DNA of 64,000 nt from Brachymonas wangyanguii (GTDB lineage Bacteria; Pseudomonadota; Gammaproteobacteria; Burkholderiales; Burkholderiaceae_C). Shown one piece after another: positions 16,157 to 24,632 of the stretch (within the stretch, counting starts at the first letter, position 1; the number at the start of each line of letters is the position of its first letter). A program made the translations under genes and the position numbers. Where the stretch lies: assembly GCF_045055315.1 (NCBI RefSeq), contig NZ_CP173677.1, forward strand, positions 2,294,001 to 2,358,000, written 5' to 3'. Under the pieces are notes generated by a model. The model had not been told where the DNA came from. It worked only from the letters and a program-made list of their open reading frames with translations, and did no database searches.

Positions 16157-18088
16157 ATGGCCAAGAAAAAATCCTCCGCTTCTGCAGCGACCCCGGTACA
16201 GGCAAGTCCTGCAGCCGCCCCCATCAGCTACCAGGTATCGGCAGCCGATCCGCATCAACACCTGTTCCAGGTCCAGATGGTGGTACAGCAACCCGCTGCC
16301 CAGCAGGAACTGATGCTGCCGGTCTGGATTCCGGGCAGCTACCTGATCCGCGAATTTGCGCGTCACCTGCAACAGCTGCGCGCCAGCCAGGACGGCAAGC
16401 CCTGCCGCGTGGTGCAACTGGACAAGCACCGCTGGGTGGTGGAATGCTGCGCCGGCAAGCCGCTGACGGTCAGCTACCAGGTCTACGCCCACGACAACTC
16501 GGTGCGCACGGCCTGGCTCGATGCCGACCGTGGCTTCTTCAACCCGACCAGCCTGTGCCTGCAGGCCAAGGGCCGCGGCAGGGTGCCGCATGCGATCACG
16601 GTGGCATCGCCCAATCCGGCCTGGCGGCTGGCGACCGGACTGGATCCGGTACAGGTCGATACCCAGGGCTTTGGCCGCTACCTCGCCCCCGATTACGATA
16701 CGCTGGCCGACAGCCCGTTCGAACTGGGCGATTTCTGGGACGCCAGCTTCACGCTGTATGGTGTATCGCACCGCTTCGTCGTGGCGACACCGCCTCCCGG
16801 TTTTGACGGCGAACGCCTGCTGGCTGACACCGAGCGCATCTGCAAGACCCAGATGCAGTTCTGGCACGGCAGCAAGCCCAAGGGCAAGCTGCCGTTCACA
16901 CGCTATGTGTTCATGCTCAACGCCGTGGACGACAGCTATGGCGGCCTGGAGCACCTCAACAGCACCGCACTCATCGCCAGCCGAAAGCACCTGCCGCGCC
17001 ACGGCGCCGATACCGGCGAGGACTACATCACGCTGCTCGGCCTGATCAGCCACGAATATTTCCACACCTGGAACGTGAAGCGCCTGCGTCCGGCCAGCCT
17101 CACGCCGTATGACTACAGCCGCGAGAACTACACCAGCCTGCTCTGGTTCTTCGAGGGCTTTACCAGCTACTACGACGACCTGCTGCTGCTGCGCGCCGGC
17201 TGTATCGAAACGGCTGACTACCTGCGCCTGCTGACCAAGGCGATCGAGCAGGTGCGCGGCACGCCGGGCCGGCTGCAGCAAAGCGTGGCGCAATCCAGCT
17301 TCGAGGCCTGGACCAAGTACTACCGCCCCGATGCCAACACCGCCAATGCCACTGTCAGCTATTACACCAAGGGCGCGCTGGTTGGCCTGTGCCTGGATCT
17401 GACGCTGCGCCAGGAAGGCCAGACCACGCTCGATGCCGTGATGCGCGCGCTCTACCAGCGCTGCTTTGCCGAGGTCGCTGACGAGCAGGAGCGCGGCCTG
17501 CGCGAGAAGGATGTGCTGCAGGTGCTGGAACAGCTGGCTGGCCGCAGCTTCGCGCCCGAGATCAAGGCCTGGGCGCATGGCCGTGGCGAACTGCCGCTGG
17601 AAGAATTGCTGAACGCGCATCAGGTGCAGGTCGAGCGCAGCCCGGCCAGCCTGGATCGCCAATGGGGCCTGCGCTGCAAGGAAGGCAGCAGCATCCAGGT
17701 GCAATCGGTCTGGCGCGATGGCGCGGCGGAACAGGCCGGCCTGGCCGCAGGTGACGAATGGCTCGGCATCCGCCTGCCGGCGACCGATGGCGCCGGCCAG
17801 CATGCGGCCTGGCGCGTCGGCAGCCTGCAGGAAGTGCACAACTACCTGCCGGCCAAGGCCAAGGGCAAGACCGCACCGGGCTGCATCGCCATCGTGGCGC
17901 GTGACAAGCGCCTGCTGGAGCTGCCGTTCACGCTGCCCAGGGAGCCGATGGAGCAATGGAAGCTGGTCGAGGCCAGGGCAGAGCATCAGCCGGACGAGCC
18001 GTCGAAAAAGAAAAATGGCAAGAAGAGCGGCAAGGCTGACAAGCCAGCCAAGGCCGTCAGGCTAACCGGAGAGTGGCCATGGCACTGA
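16157..18088 (+). CDS. M61 family metallopeptidase (glycyl aminopeptidase-like) with PDZ domain
   Basis: 643 residues. Zinc-peptidase motif HEYFH at 299-303, preceded by GGLEH (262-266), an M61 hallmark; an M61 N-terminal domain with PVWIPGSYLIREFAR; and a C-terminal PDZ-like segment (about 545-610, SVWRDGAAEQAGLAAGDEW). M61 enzymes include Sphingomonas glycyl aminopeptidase. No signal peptide is visible, so a cytoplasmic location is likely. The C-terminus is Lys-rich. The stop overlaps the start of the yqiA gene by 10 bases, so the two are translated together. Confidence 0.92.
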   Translation: MAKKKSSASAATPVQASPAAAPISYQVSAADPHQHLFQVQMVVQQPAAQQELMLPVWIPGSYLIREFARHLQQLRASQDGKPCRVVQLDKHRWVVECCAGKPLTVSYQVYAHDNSVRTAWLDADRGFFNPTSLCLQAKGRGRVPHAITVASPNPAWRLATGLDPVQVDTQGFGRYLAPDYDTLADSPFELGDFWDASFTLYGVSHRFVVATPPPGFDGERLLADTERICKTQMQFWHGSKPKGKLPFTRYVFMLNAVDDSYGGLEHLNSTALIASRKHLPRHGADTGEDYITLLGLISHEYFHTWNVKRLRPASLTPYDYSRENYTSLLWFFEGFTSYYDDLLLLRAGCIETADYLRLLTKAIEQVRGTPGRLQQSVAQSSFEAWTKYYRPDANTANATVSYYTKGALVGLCLDLTLRQEGQTTLDAVMRALYQRCFAEVADEQERGLREKDVLQVLEQLAGRSFAPEIKAWAHGRGELPLEELLNAHQVQVERSPASLDRQWGLRCKEGSSIQVQSVWRDGAAEQAGLAAGDEWLGIRLPATDGAGQHAAWRVGSLQEVHNYLPAKAKGKTAPGCIAIVARDKRLLELPFTLPREPMEQWKLVEARAEHQPDEPSKKKNGKKSGKADKPAKAVRLTGEWPWH

Positions 18089-18720
18089 ACGCCCCCAGCC
18101 ACCTGCTCTACCTGCACGGTTTCCGCTCCTCGCCGCAATCGGCCAAGGCGCGTTTCGTCGCCGACTGGATGCAGCAGCACCAGCCCGGTGTCGTCTGGTG
18201 CTGCCCGCAGCTGCCGCCCTCGCCGGCGGAGGCGATCGCGCTGCTGCAGCAGCTGACGCAGCACTGGCCACAGGCCGGCAGCACCGTGATCGGCTCGTCA
18301 CTCGGTGGCTTTTATGCGGCACACATGGCGGCAGCGCGCGGCTGGCGCAGCGTGCTGTTGAATCCGGCCGTGCATCCGGCACGCGATCTGGCCCGCTATA
18401 TCGGCGACAACACCGCCTGGCATGACCCGTCCGAGCACTTCTATTTCCAGGAAGCCTATATCGACGAACTGCGCGGTATCGAGCAGCAGACGCTGGCGCT
18501 GGAAGCCGAACGGCAGGCCAACGCCACGCTGGCACCGGCGTTTGCGCTGATCTGCGAAGGCGACGAAGTGCTGGACTGGCATGAAATGACGGCGCGCCAC
18601 GCGCGGGCGCAGCAGCGTGTGCTGCCGGGCAATGACCATGCGATCAGCGACTTTCCGCAGCACTGGCCGGAGCTGGCGGATTTCCTGCAACTGGGTGCTG
18701 CGCAAGGTCAGCCCGCATAA
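18079..18720 (+). CDS. yqiA: YqiA/YcfP-type alpha/beta-hydrolase (esterase)
   Basis: 213 residues from the ATG at 18079, which has GGAGAG about 6 bases upstream; a GTG at 18073 is possible. LLYLHGFRSSP gives the oxyanion region, VIGSSLGGFYAAH the nucleophile elbow (Ser of GSSLGG) and GNDHAISDF the catalytic His. This is the UPF0227 family; E. coli YqiA hydrolyses palmitoyl-CoA and p-nitrophenyl esters, but its physiological role is unclear. It overlaps the peptidase gene and lies 41 bp before the RNase gene. Confidence 0.88.
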   Translation: MALNAPSHLLYLHGFRSSPQSAKARFVADWMQQHQPGVVWCCPQLPPSPAEAIALLQQLTQHWPQAGSTVIGSSLGGFYAAHMAAARGWRSVLLNPAVHPARDLARYIGDNTAWHDPSEHFYFQEAYIDELRGIEQQTLALEAERQANATLAPAFALICEGDEVLDWHEMTARHARAQQRVLPGNDHAISDFPQHWPELADFLQLGAAQGQPA

Positions 18721-18761
18721 AACTCCCGCCGGGCGGGCAAACATGGGAAAATAGCCCGCTT

Positions 18762-20825
18762 ATGTTTGCCATGTTTGAAGAGTCCGGAAAGTATCTGGCC
18801 GGACGCATCCTTTCCCAGGCGGAAGCCTCCTCCCAGATCGAACTCGATTCCGGCAAGCGCGTCAAGGTCAAGCAGGCCCACATCGTACTCACGTTTGACA
18901 AGCCGACGCCAGCCGAACTGCTGGCGCAAGCCCAGAGCCTGAGCGCCGATATCGACGTGCAACTGCTGTGGGAATTCGCTCCCGAAGACGAATTCAGTTT
19001 CCGCGAGGTCGCCTGCGACTATTTCCAGGATCCTGCTTCCACCGTGGAGCAGGCTGCCACGCTGCTGGCGATTTTCAACGCGCCGCACTATTTCCGCCGC
19101 GCCGGTGGCCCCAAGGGCCGCTTCAGGAAAGCGCCGGAGGAAATCGTGCAGCAGGCGCTGCTGGCGATCGAGAAAAAGCGCCAGATCCAGCTGCAGATCG
19201 ATGCCTGGGCCGCCGAGCTGGTGGCCGGCAGCTGCCCGCAGCCGGTGCGCGAGCAGCTCTACCGCATCCTGTTCAAGCCGGACAAGAATGGTCCCGAGTA
19301 CAAGGCCGTAGTGCAGGCCGCGCGCGATGCCAAATTGGCACCGCTGGAGCTGCTGCAGCGCGCCGGCGCCATCGACTCGCCCTACCAGTTCCACTGGCAG
19401 CGCTTCCTGTTCGAATTCTTCCCGCGCGGCACCGAGTTTCCGCCGCTGCAGCCGGTGCAGATCGACGACAGCGAGCTGCCGCTGGCCGAGGTGCAGGCCT
19501 ATTCGATTGACGATTCCAGCACCACCGAGATTGACGATGCCTTGTCCGTGACCGGCCTGGGCAGTGGCAAGGTGACGCTGGGCGTGCATATTGCCGCACC
19601 CGGCCTGGCCGTGCAGCCCGGCGACGCCATCGACAAGGTGGCACGCGAGCGCCAGTCCACCGTCTACATGCCCGGCTACAAGATCACCATGCTGCCGGGT
19701 GATGTGGTCGAACACTACACGCTGGGTGCCGGCCAGCCGCGCCCGGCGCTGTCCTTTTACGCCACCTTCGACGAAAAGACGCTGGAGCTGCAGGACACGC
19801 GCAGCGCGGTCGAACGCGTGCCGATCGCGCACAACCTGCGCCTTGACGTGCTGGACCCGATCGTCACGCCGCAGTGGCTGGACGACCCAGCCGGCAGCAC
19901 CGACATGGCCGAGCTGCAGGCGCTGCGCCCCGAACTGGTGTTCCTGTGGAAGCTGGCGCAACAGCTCAAGGCACGCCGCGAAGTGATCCGCGGCAAGCCC
20001 GATGTGCAGACCCGCCCGGACTACAACTTCCGCTTGATCCGCGATGAGGCACTGAAGTATGCGCCGCCGGATGGCAGCGAAACCGTGGTGATTGAGCAGC
20101 GCCAGCGTGGCGCACCGCTGGACCTGATCGTCGCCGAAGCAGCGATCCTGGTGAACCACCACTGGGGCCAGCTGCTGGCCACCGGCGGCGTTCCCGGCAT
20201 CTACCGCAGCCAGGCGGCGCTGGCGCCCGGCGTCAAGGTGCGCATGGGCACCAAGGCGATCCAGCACGCCGGCCTCGGCGTGCCCTGCTATGCCTGGAGC
20301 ACCTCGCCGCTGCGCCGCTATGTCGACCTGGTGAACCAGTGGCAGTTGATTGCTGCCATCCGCCATGGCGCCGCTGCGGCACTGGTGGCGCCGTTCAAGC
20401 CCAAGGATGCCGAGCTGTTCGGCATCATCTCGGCGTTTGAAGGCGCGCATGCCGGCTACCAGGCCTACCAGCGCAACATGGAGCGCTTCTGGACGCTGCA
20501 GCATATCCAGCGCCACGGCATCACCGAGCTGACCTGCAGCGTGATCAAGGAAGGCGTGGTGCGCGCCAATGACCTGCCGCTGGTGATCGACGTGATCGGC
20601 ACCGACGCCATGCCGCGCAACGCACAGGTGCGCGTCAAGCTCGGCACGGTGAACCTGATGTCACTGGACGTGACCGGTGTCGTCACCACGCGTCTGGGCG
20701 ACAGCCCGCAAGCCAGCCTGAGCGATGACGGCAACGAGGATGACGAGGACGATCTGGCCGCCGGTCCGCTGGCGATTGCGGTCGACGTGAACGAGGCCGA
20801 CGCGCCGGAGGCTGCCGTCTCCTGA
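18762..20825 (+). CDS. rnb: RNB-domain exoribonuclease (RNase II family)
   Basis: 687 residues. The RNB catalytic domain is recognisable by SIDDSSTTEIDDALSV with its metal-binding Asp residues, then LGVHIAAPG, and later YCWSTSPLRRYVDL-like residues (CYAWSTSPLRRYVDL), the conserved RNB end motif. RNase II degrades single-stranded RNA 3' to 5' in the cytoplasm. The C-terminal 60 residues are acidic (DDGNEDDEDD), and a typical S1 domain is not obvious. The start MFAMFEESGKYLAGR resembles Burkholderiales homologues. It lies between yqiA and aroE on the same strand. Confidence 0.9.
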   Translation: MFAMFEESGKYLAGRILSQAEASSQIELDSGKRVKVKQAHIVLTFDKPTPAELLAQAQSLSADIDVQLLWEFAPEDEFSFREVACDYFQDPASTVEQAATLLAIFNAPHYFRRAGGPKGRFRKAPEEIVQQALLAIEKKRQIQLQIDAWAAELVAGSCPQPVREQLYRILFKPDKNGPEYKAVVQAARDAKLAPLELLQRAGAIDSPYQFHWQRFLFEFFPRGTEFPPLQPVQIDDSELPLAEVQAYSIDDSSTTEIDDALSVTGLGSGKVTLGVHIAAPGLAVQPGDAIDKVARERQSTVYMPGYKITMLPGDVVEHYTLGAGQPRPALSFYATFDEKTLELQDTRSAVERVPIAHNLRLDVLDPIVTPQWLDDPAGSTDMAELQALRPELVFLWKLAQQLKARREVIRGKPDVQTRPDYNFRLIRDEALKYAPPDGSETVVIEQRQRGAPLDLIVAEAAILVNHHWGQLLATGGVPGIYRSQAALAPGVKVRMGTKAIQHAGLGVPCYAWSTSPLRRYVDLVNQWQLIAAIRHGAAAALVAPFKPKDAELFGIISAFEGAHAGYQAYQRNMERFWTLQHIQRHGITELTCSVIKEGVVRANDLPLVIDVIGTDAMPRNAQVRVKLGTVNLMSLDVTGVVTTRLGDSPQASLSDDGNEDDEDDLAAGPLAIAVDVNEADAPEAAVS

Positions 20826-20910
20826 TACGGGCACAGCGCCGGCCCCGGCCTACAATGGCTGGCAGGCGCTGTCCCGGCGCCCCTGTTTCCTGTAGGTTCT
20901 TGTCGAGTCC

Positions 20911-21801
20911 ATGCCGATGTCTGCCTCTCCCGCTTCCGTCGACCGCTATGCCGTGATCGGCCACCCGGTCAGCCACAGCCGTTCTCCCTGGATCCACACC
21001 CGCTTTGCCGACATGACTGGCCAGGCGCTGGTCTACACCGCCATCGATAGTCCGGAAGACGACTTTGCCGGTACGCTGCAACGCCTGCAGCAAGACGGCT
21101 TTGCCGGCGCCAACGTGACGGTGCCGTTCAAGCTGGAGGCGTTTGCGCTGGCACACAGCCGCAGCACGCGTGCCACGCTGGCCGGTGCCGCCAACACCCT
21201 GATCTGGCAGCGCCACGGCGACCAGCTGCAGCTGCATGCCGACAACACCGATGGCATCGGCCTGGTGCGCGATATCGTGCACAACGCCGGCGTGCCGCTG
21301 ACCGGCCAGCACATCTTGCTGCTCGGTGCCGGTGGCGCGTCCGCCGGCGTGCTCGGCGTACTGCTGGAGGAGCGCCCGGCCTCCATCACCATCGCCAACC
21401 GCAGCATCGCCAAGGCCGAGGCGCTGGCCGCTTCGCACGCCGACTGGGCCGCACAGCATGGCAGCACGCTGCAGGCGATCAGCCTGGAGCAGGTGCTGGC
21501 CGATGCCGCCCTGCCGCAGGCCTTTGACGTGGTCATCAACGGCACCTCCAGCAGCCTGTCGGGCAAGCCGCTGCTGCTGCCGGCGCTGCATCTGGCACCG
21601 CATGCACTGGTCTACGACATGATGTACGGCCCGGCCGCCCGCCCGTTCCTGCAGCACGCCGCCAGCCTGGGCGCACAGACGCGCGACGGCCTCGGCATGC
21701 TGGTGGAACAGGCTGCCGAAGCCTTCCGCCTGTGGCGCGGCGTGCAGCCGGCCACTGCCCCCCTGCTGGCCAGCCTGCGCCAGGAGGTCGATGCCGCATG
21801 A
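20911..21801 (+). CDS. aroE: Shikimate dehydrogenase
   Basis: 296 residues (294 if the second Met at 20917 is used). VIGHPVSHSRSPWIH (shikimate-binding), NVTVPFKLEA with the catalytic Lys, and LLGAGGASAGVLG (NADP-binding glycine loop) are all present, as is DNTDGIGL. The enzyme reduces 3-dehydroshikimate to shikimate with NADPH in the aromatic amino-acid pathway. The stop overlaps the mtgA start (ATGA), a common Burkholderiales arrangement. Confidence 0.97.
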   Translation: MPMSASPASVDRYAVIGHPVSHSRSPWIHTRFADMTGQALVYTAIDSPEDDFAGTLQRLQQDGFAGANVTVPFKLEAFALAHSRSTRATLAGAANTLIWQRHGDQLQLHADNTDGIGLVRDIVHNAGVPLTGQHILLLGAGGASAGVLGVLLEERPASITIANRSIAKAEALAASHADWAAQHGSTLQAISLEQVLADAALPQAFDVVINGTSSSLSGKPLLLPALHLAPHALVYDMMYGPAARPFLQHAASLGAQTRDGLGMLVEQAAEAFRLWRGVQPATAPLLASLRQEVDAA

Positions 21802-22646
21802 AGCGCCTGCTGCAGCTGCTCAGCTGGATCGTGCTGGCAGGCCTGCTGCTGCAGCTGTTCTTTGTCGCGCGCGTGTTGCTGATGCGCGTGGTCGACCCGC
21901 AATCGACCAGCTTCCAGCGTGCCGAAATGGCGCGCCTGGTATCCCAGGGTGAATTCGGCTGGCGCCAGCAATGGGTGCCCTACGAGCAGATTTCCGATCA
22001 CCTGAAGCGCGCCGTGATCGCCTCCGAAGACAGCGATTTCGTCAACCACGGTGGCGTCGAGTGGGAAGCGATCCAGGCCGCTCGGACGCGCAATGCGGCG
22101 GCCGAAGCGCGTGCCCAGGCACAGGTCAAGCGCGCCGAAGAGCAGATGGCGCGCGCCCAGCAACGGGCCCAGCAGCGCATCGAGCGTCTGGAAAAACAGG
22201 GCAGGCCAGTGGATGACAAGCTGCGCGCCGTCGCCGAAGGCACGGCTTCCTCACCCGCCGACCGGGTACGGCCGCCCAAAATCCGCGGCGGCTCCACCAT
22301 CAGCCAGCAGCTGGCCAAGAACCTGCTGCTATCAAGCGAGCGCACGTTGCTGCGCAAGGGCCAGGAGCTGCTGCTGACGCAGTACCTGGAGCTGTTCCTG
22401 GACAAGCGTCGCATTCTCGAGATCTACCTGAACAACGTGGAGTTTGGTTCCGGCATTTTTGGCGCCGAAGCCGCCGCACAGCACTATTACGGCAAGCCGG
22501 CCAGCAAGCTCAGCGCACTGGAGGCGGCGCGCCTGGCCGTCATGCTGCCGCGCCCGCGCTATTACGAGCAGAACTTCCGCTCCGGCTACCTGGGCAGCCG
22601 CGCCAGCACGATTGCCGCGCGCGCGCGCGGCGTGGCCCTGCCCTGA
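21798..22646 (+). CDS. mtgA: Monofunctional peptidoglycan glycosyltransferase
   Basis: 282 residues from the ATG at 21798. One N-terminal membrane helix, then the GT51 domain: VIASEDSDFVNHGG (catalytic Glu), RGGSTISQQLAKN and RRILEIYLNNVEFGSGIFGAEAAA. It polymerises lipid II into glycan chains without a transpeptidase domain. Between the EDSDF and GGSTISQQ motifs is a roughly 65-residue Ala/Arg/Gln-rich, probably helical insert that E. coli MtgA lacks. The start overlaps aroE by 4 bases and the stop is 1 base from the ruvC start. Confidence 0.95.
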   Translation: MKRLLQLLSWIVLAGLLLQLFFVARVLLMRVVDPQSTSFQRAEMARLVSQGEFGWRQQWVPYEQISDHLKRAVIASEDSDFVNHGGVEWEAIQAARTRNAAAEARAQAQVKRAEEQMARAQQRAQQRIERLEKQGRPVDDKLRAVAEGTASSPADRVRPPKIRGGSTISQQLAKNLLLSSERTLLRKGQELLLTQYLELFLDKRRILEIYLNNVEFGSGIFGAEAAAQHYYGKPASKLSALEAARLAVMLPRPRYYEQNFRSGYLGSRASTIAARARGVALP

Positions 22647-22647
22647 C

Positions 22648-23229
22648 ATGGCGATCCGCATTTTGGGCATTGATCCCGGCCTGCGCACCACCGGCTTCGG
22701 CGTGATCGAGGCCGAGGGCCTGCAGCTCAACTATGTCGCCAGCGGCACCATCCGCACCGTCAGCCGCAAGATCGAGCAGCAGGACGAGCTGCCGCACAAG
22801 GGCGACCTGCCGGCACGCATCAAGCTGTTATGCGAAGGCATCAACGAGGTGATCGAGACCTATCGGCCCGATGTCGCTTCGCTGGAAATCGTGTTCGTCA
22901 ACGTCAACCCGCAGGCCACGCTGCTGTTGGGACAGGCGCGCGGCGCCTGCTTGGCCACGCTGGTGGGTCGCCAGCTGCCAGTAGCCGAATATACCGCGCT
23001 GCAGATGAAGAAGGCGGTGGCCGGTCATGGCCGCGCCAGCAAGGCGCAGATCCAGGAAATGGCGCGCCGCCTGCTCAACCTGAATGGCCTGCCCGGCACC
23101 GATGCCGCCGACGCGCTCGGCCTGGCGATCACGCACGCGCACGCGCGCGGCACCATGCTGCAGCTGGCCAAGGCCACGCCGCTGCAGCGCAAGGCGCATG
23201 CGTTGTACAAGGGAGGGCGCAGTTACTGA
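22648..23229 (+). CDS. ruvC: Crossover junction endodeoxyribonuclease RuvC
   Basis: 193 residues from the ATG at 22648, one base after mtgA. Catalytic acidic residues sit in ILGIDPGLRTTGFG (Asp9), SLEIVFV (Glu) and GTDAADALGLAITHAH near the C-terminus. It resolves Holliday junctions with RuvAB, but ruvAB are not next to it here. Compared with E. coli (173 residues) it carries a short insert (KIEQQDELPHKG), a feature I also associate with related betaproteobacteria. Confidence 0.97.
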   Translation: MAIRILGIDPGLRTTGFGVIEAEGLQLNYVASGTIRTVSRKIEQQDELPHKGDLPARIKLLCEGINEVIETYRPDVASLEIVFVNVNPQATLLLGQARGACLATLVGRQLPVAEYTALQMKKAVAGHGRASKAQIQEMARRLLNLNGLPGTDAADALGLAITHAHARGTMLQLAKATPLQRKAHALYKGGRSY

Positions 23230-23248
23230 GGCCGCGCCAGAGCGCGCT

Positions 23249-23422
23249 TCAGATACGCTGGAACACCAGCACGGCAAAGAACACGCACAGCACCACGATG
23301 GTCCAGCTGAACAGCCGGATGCTCTGGCGCTTGTAGCGTTCATTGCGCGTGAACAGGTAGAGCACCATAGTGCCGCCGCTGAGCAGCAGCATCAGGAAAA
23401 ACAGGACGCGGACAATCGCCAT
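23249..23422 (-). CDS. Small two-helix membrane protein (57 aa)
   Basis: MAIVRVLFFLMLLL... to VFQRI: two hydrophobic stretches (about residues 4-24 and 37-54) joined by a basic turn, FTRNERYKRQS. It faces ruvC tail to tail with an 19-bp gap and starts 29 bp after the end of lpxC on the same strand, so it may be the last gene of the dcw transcript. No known domain recognised. The reading frame, codon use and helix pattern support a real gene; I recall similar short frames in related genomes but cannot verify this. Confidence 0.6.
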   Translation of the reverse strand: MAIVRVLFFLMLLLSGGTMVLYLFTRNERYKRQSIRLFSWTIVVLCVFFAVLVFQRI

Positions 23423-23451
23423 GGCTCAGGACTGCGGACAAGCGCCGCTGC

Positions 23452-24375
23452 TTACCACTGCATGGCGAGTTCGCCGAAGCCCTTGGGCGCGGCACGCTCG
23501 CTGTCAAAGCTGACGATGTCGTAGGCATCGGGCTGGCTGAGCAGCTCGCGCAGCAGCACGTTGTTCATCGCATGGCCGGAACGGTAGGCGCTGTAGGCCG
23601 CCAGCAGCGGGTGGCCGATCAGGTACAGGTCGCCCATGGCGTCCAGGATCTTGTGCTTGGCGAATTCATCGTCGTAACGCAGGCCGTCGGCGTTGAGCAC
23701 GCGGTAGTCGTCCATCACGATGGCGTTGTCCAGGCTGCCGCCCAGCGCCAGACCGTGCGAACGCATCATTTCCACATCCTTGGTAAAGCCGAAAGTGCGG
23801 GCGCGCGCGATGTCACGCGTGTAGACACCGGAAGACATGTCAAATTCGACGCTCTGGCCGGTGGAATCGACTGCCGGGTGGGCAAAGTCGATCTGGAAAC
23901 GCAGCTTGAAGCCGTGGTAGGGCTCGAGGCGGGCCCACTTGCCCTTCTCGCCCTCGCCTTCACGCACCTCGACCGGGCGCGTGACGCGGATGAATTTCTT
24001 GGGTGCGCGCTGCTTCACGATACCTGCACTCTGCAGCAGGTAGACGAAGGAGGACGCGGAACCGTCGAGGATCGGTACTTCCTCGGCAGTGATGTCGATA
24101 TACAGGTTGTCGATGCCCAGGCCAGCGCAGGCGGACATCAGGTGCTCCACCGTATGCACTTTCACATCGCCATTGGAGATGGTCGAGGCCAGGCGGGTAT
24201 CGGTCACGGATTCGGCCGAAATCGGGATATCTACCGGATTCGGCAGATCCACGCGGCGAAACACGATGCCGGTATCAACGGCAGCGGGACGCAGGGTGAG
24301 CTCGACACGCTGACCGCCATGCAGGCCTACGCCTACTGCCTTGGTCAGGGTCTTGATGGTTCTCTGTTCTAGCAT
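23452..24375 (-). CDS. lpxC: UDP-3-O-acyl-N-acetylglucosamine deacetylase
   Basis: 307 residues. Zinc and catalytic residues are visible in KVHTVEHLMSA (Glu77, His78) and HKILDAMGDLYLIGHPL. It catalyses the committed step of lipid A synthesis. It is the last recognised gene of the dcw cluster, 257 bp after ftsZ. That spacer has an 8-bp inverted repeat (CTGTCTGC/GCAGACAG), without a T-run, and a TACAAT (minus strand, 24382-24387) only 6 bases before the ATG, which would give a very short leader if it is the -10 box. In E. coli LpxC is controlled mainly by proteolysis; nothing here shows that. Confidence 0.97.
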   Translation of the reverse strand: MLEQRTIKTLTKAVGVGLHGGQRVELTLRPAAVDTGIVFRRVDLPNPVDIPISAESVTDTRLASTISNGDVKVHTVEHLMSACAGLGIDNLYIDITAEEVPILDGSASSFVYLLQSAGIVKQRAPKKFIRVTRPVEVREGEGEKGKWARLEPYHGFKLRFQIDFAHPAVDSTGQSVEFDMSSGVYTRDIARARTFGFTKDVEMMRSHGLALGGSLDNAIVMDDYRVLNADGLRYDDEFAKHKILDAMGDLYLIGHPLLAAYSAYRSGHAMNNVLLRELLSQPDAYDIVSFDSERAAPKGFGELAMQW

Positions 24376-24632
24376 GTCCCCATTGTAGAAGCGCCAGGCT
24401 TCTGCCGTGTTTGAAGTTGTTTATGGTCTGGATAGCTTCCCTGCCAACTGGGCGGAACCGGACTGCCAGACTGGCGCAGATGCGCTGCAGGCGGTGCGTG
24501 TTGCGCACGTACGGACAGGCAGCCGTACGCGCGCAACCAAGCAGGAGTCGTCACGTCATCGCTGTCTGCAGGCAGACAGGGTCAGACGTTCTGGCCGAGG
24601 GGTTCAGGCCCCGGCCGGTCAATGCTCGCAGA

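Noticed and set aside
15977..17986. 669-codon minus-strand frame opposite the M61 peptidase
   Set aside because: No conserved motifs; the opposite strand carries HEYFH and PDZ features.
18708..20516. 602-codon minus-strand frame opposite the RNase II gene
   Set aside because: Shadow of a gene with clear RNB motifs.
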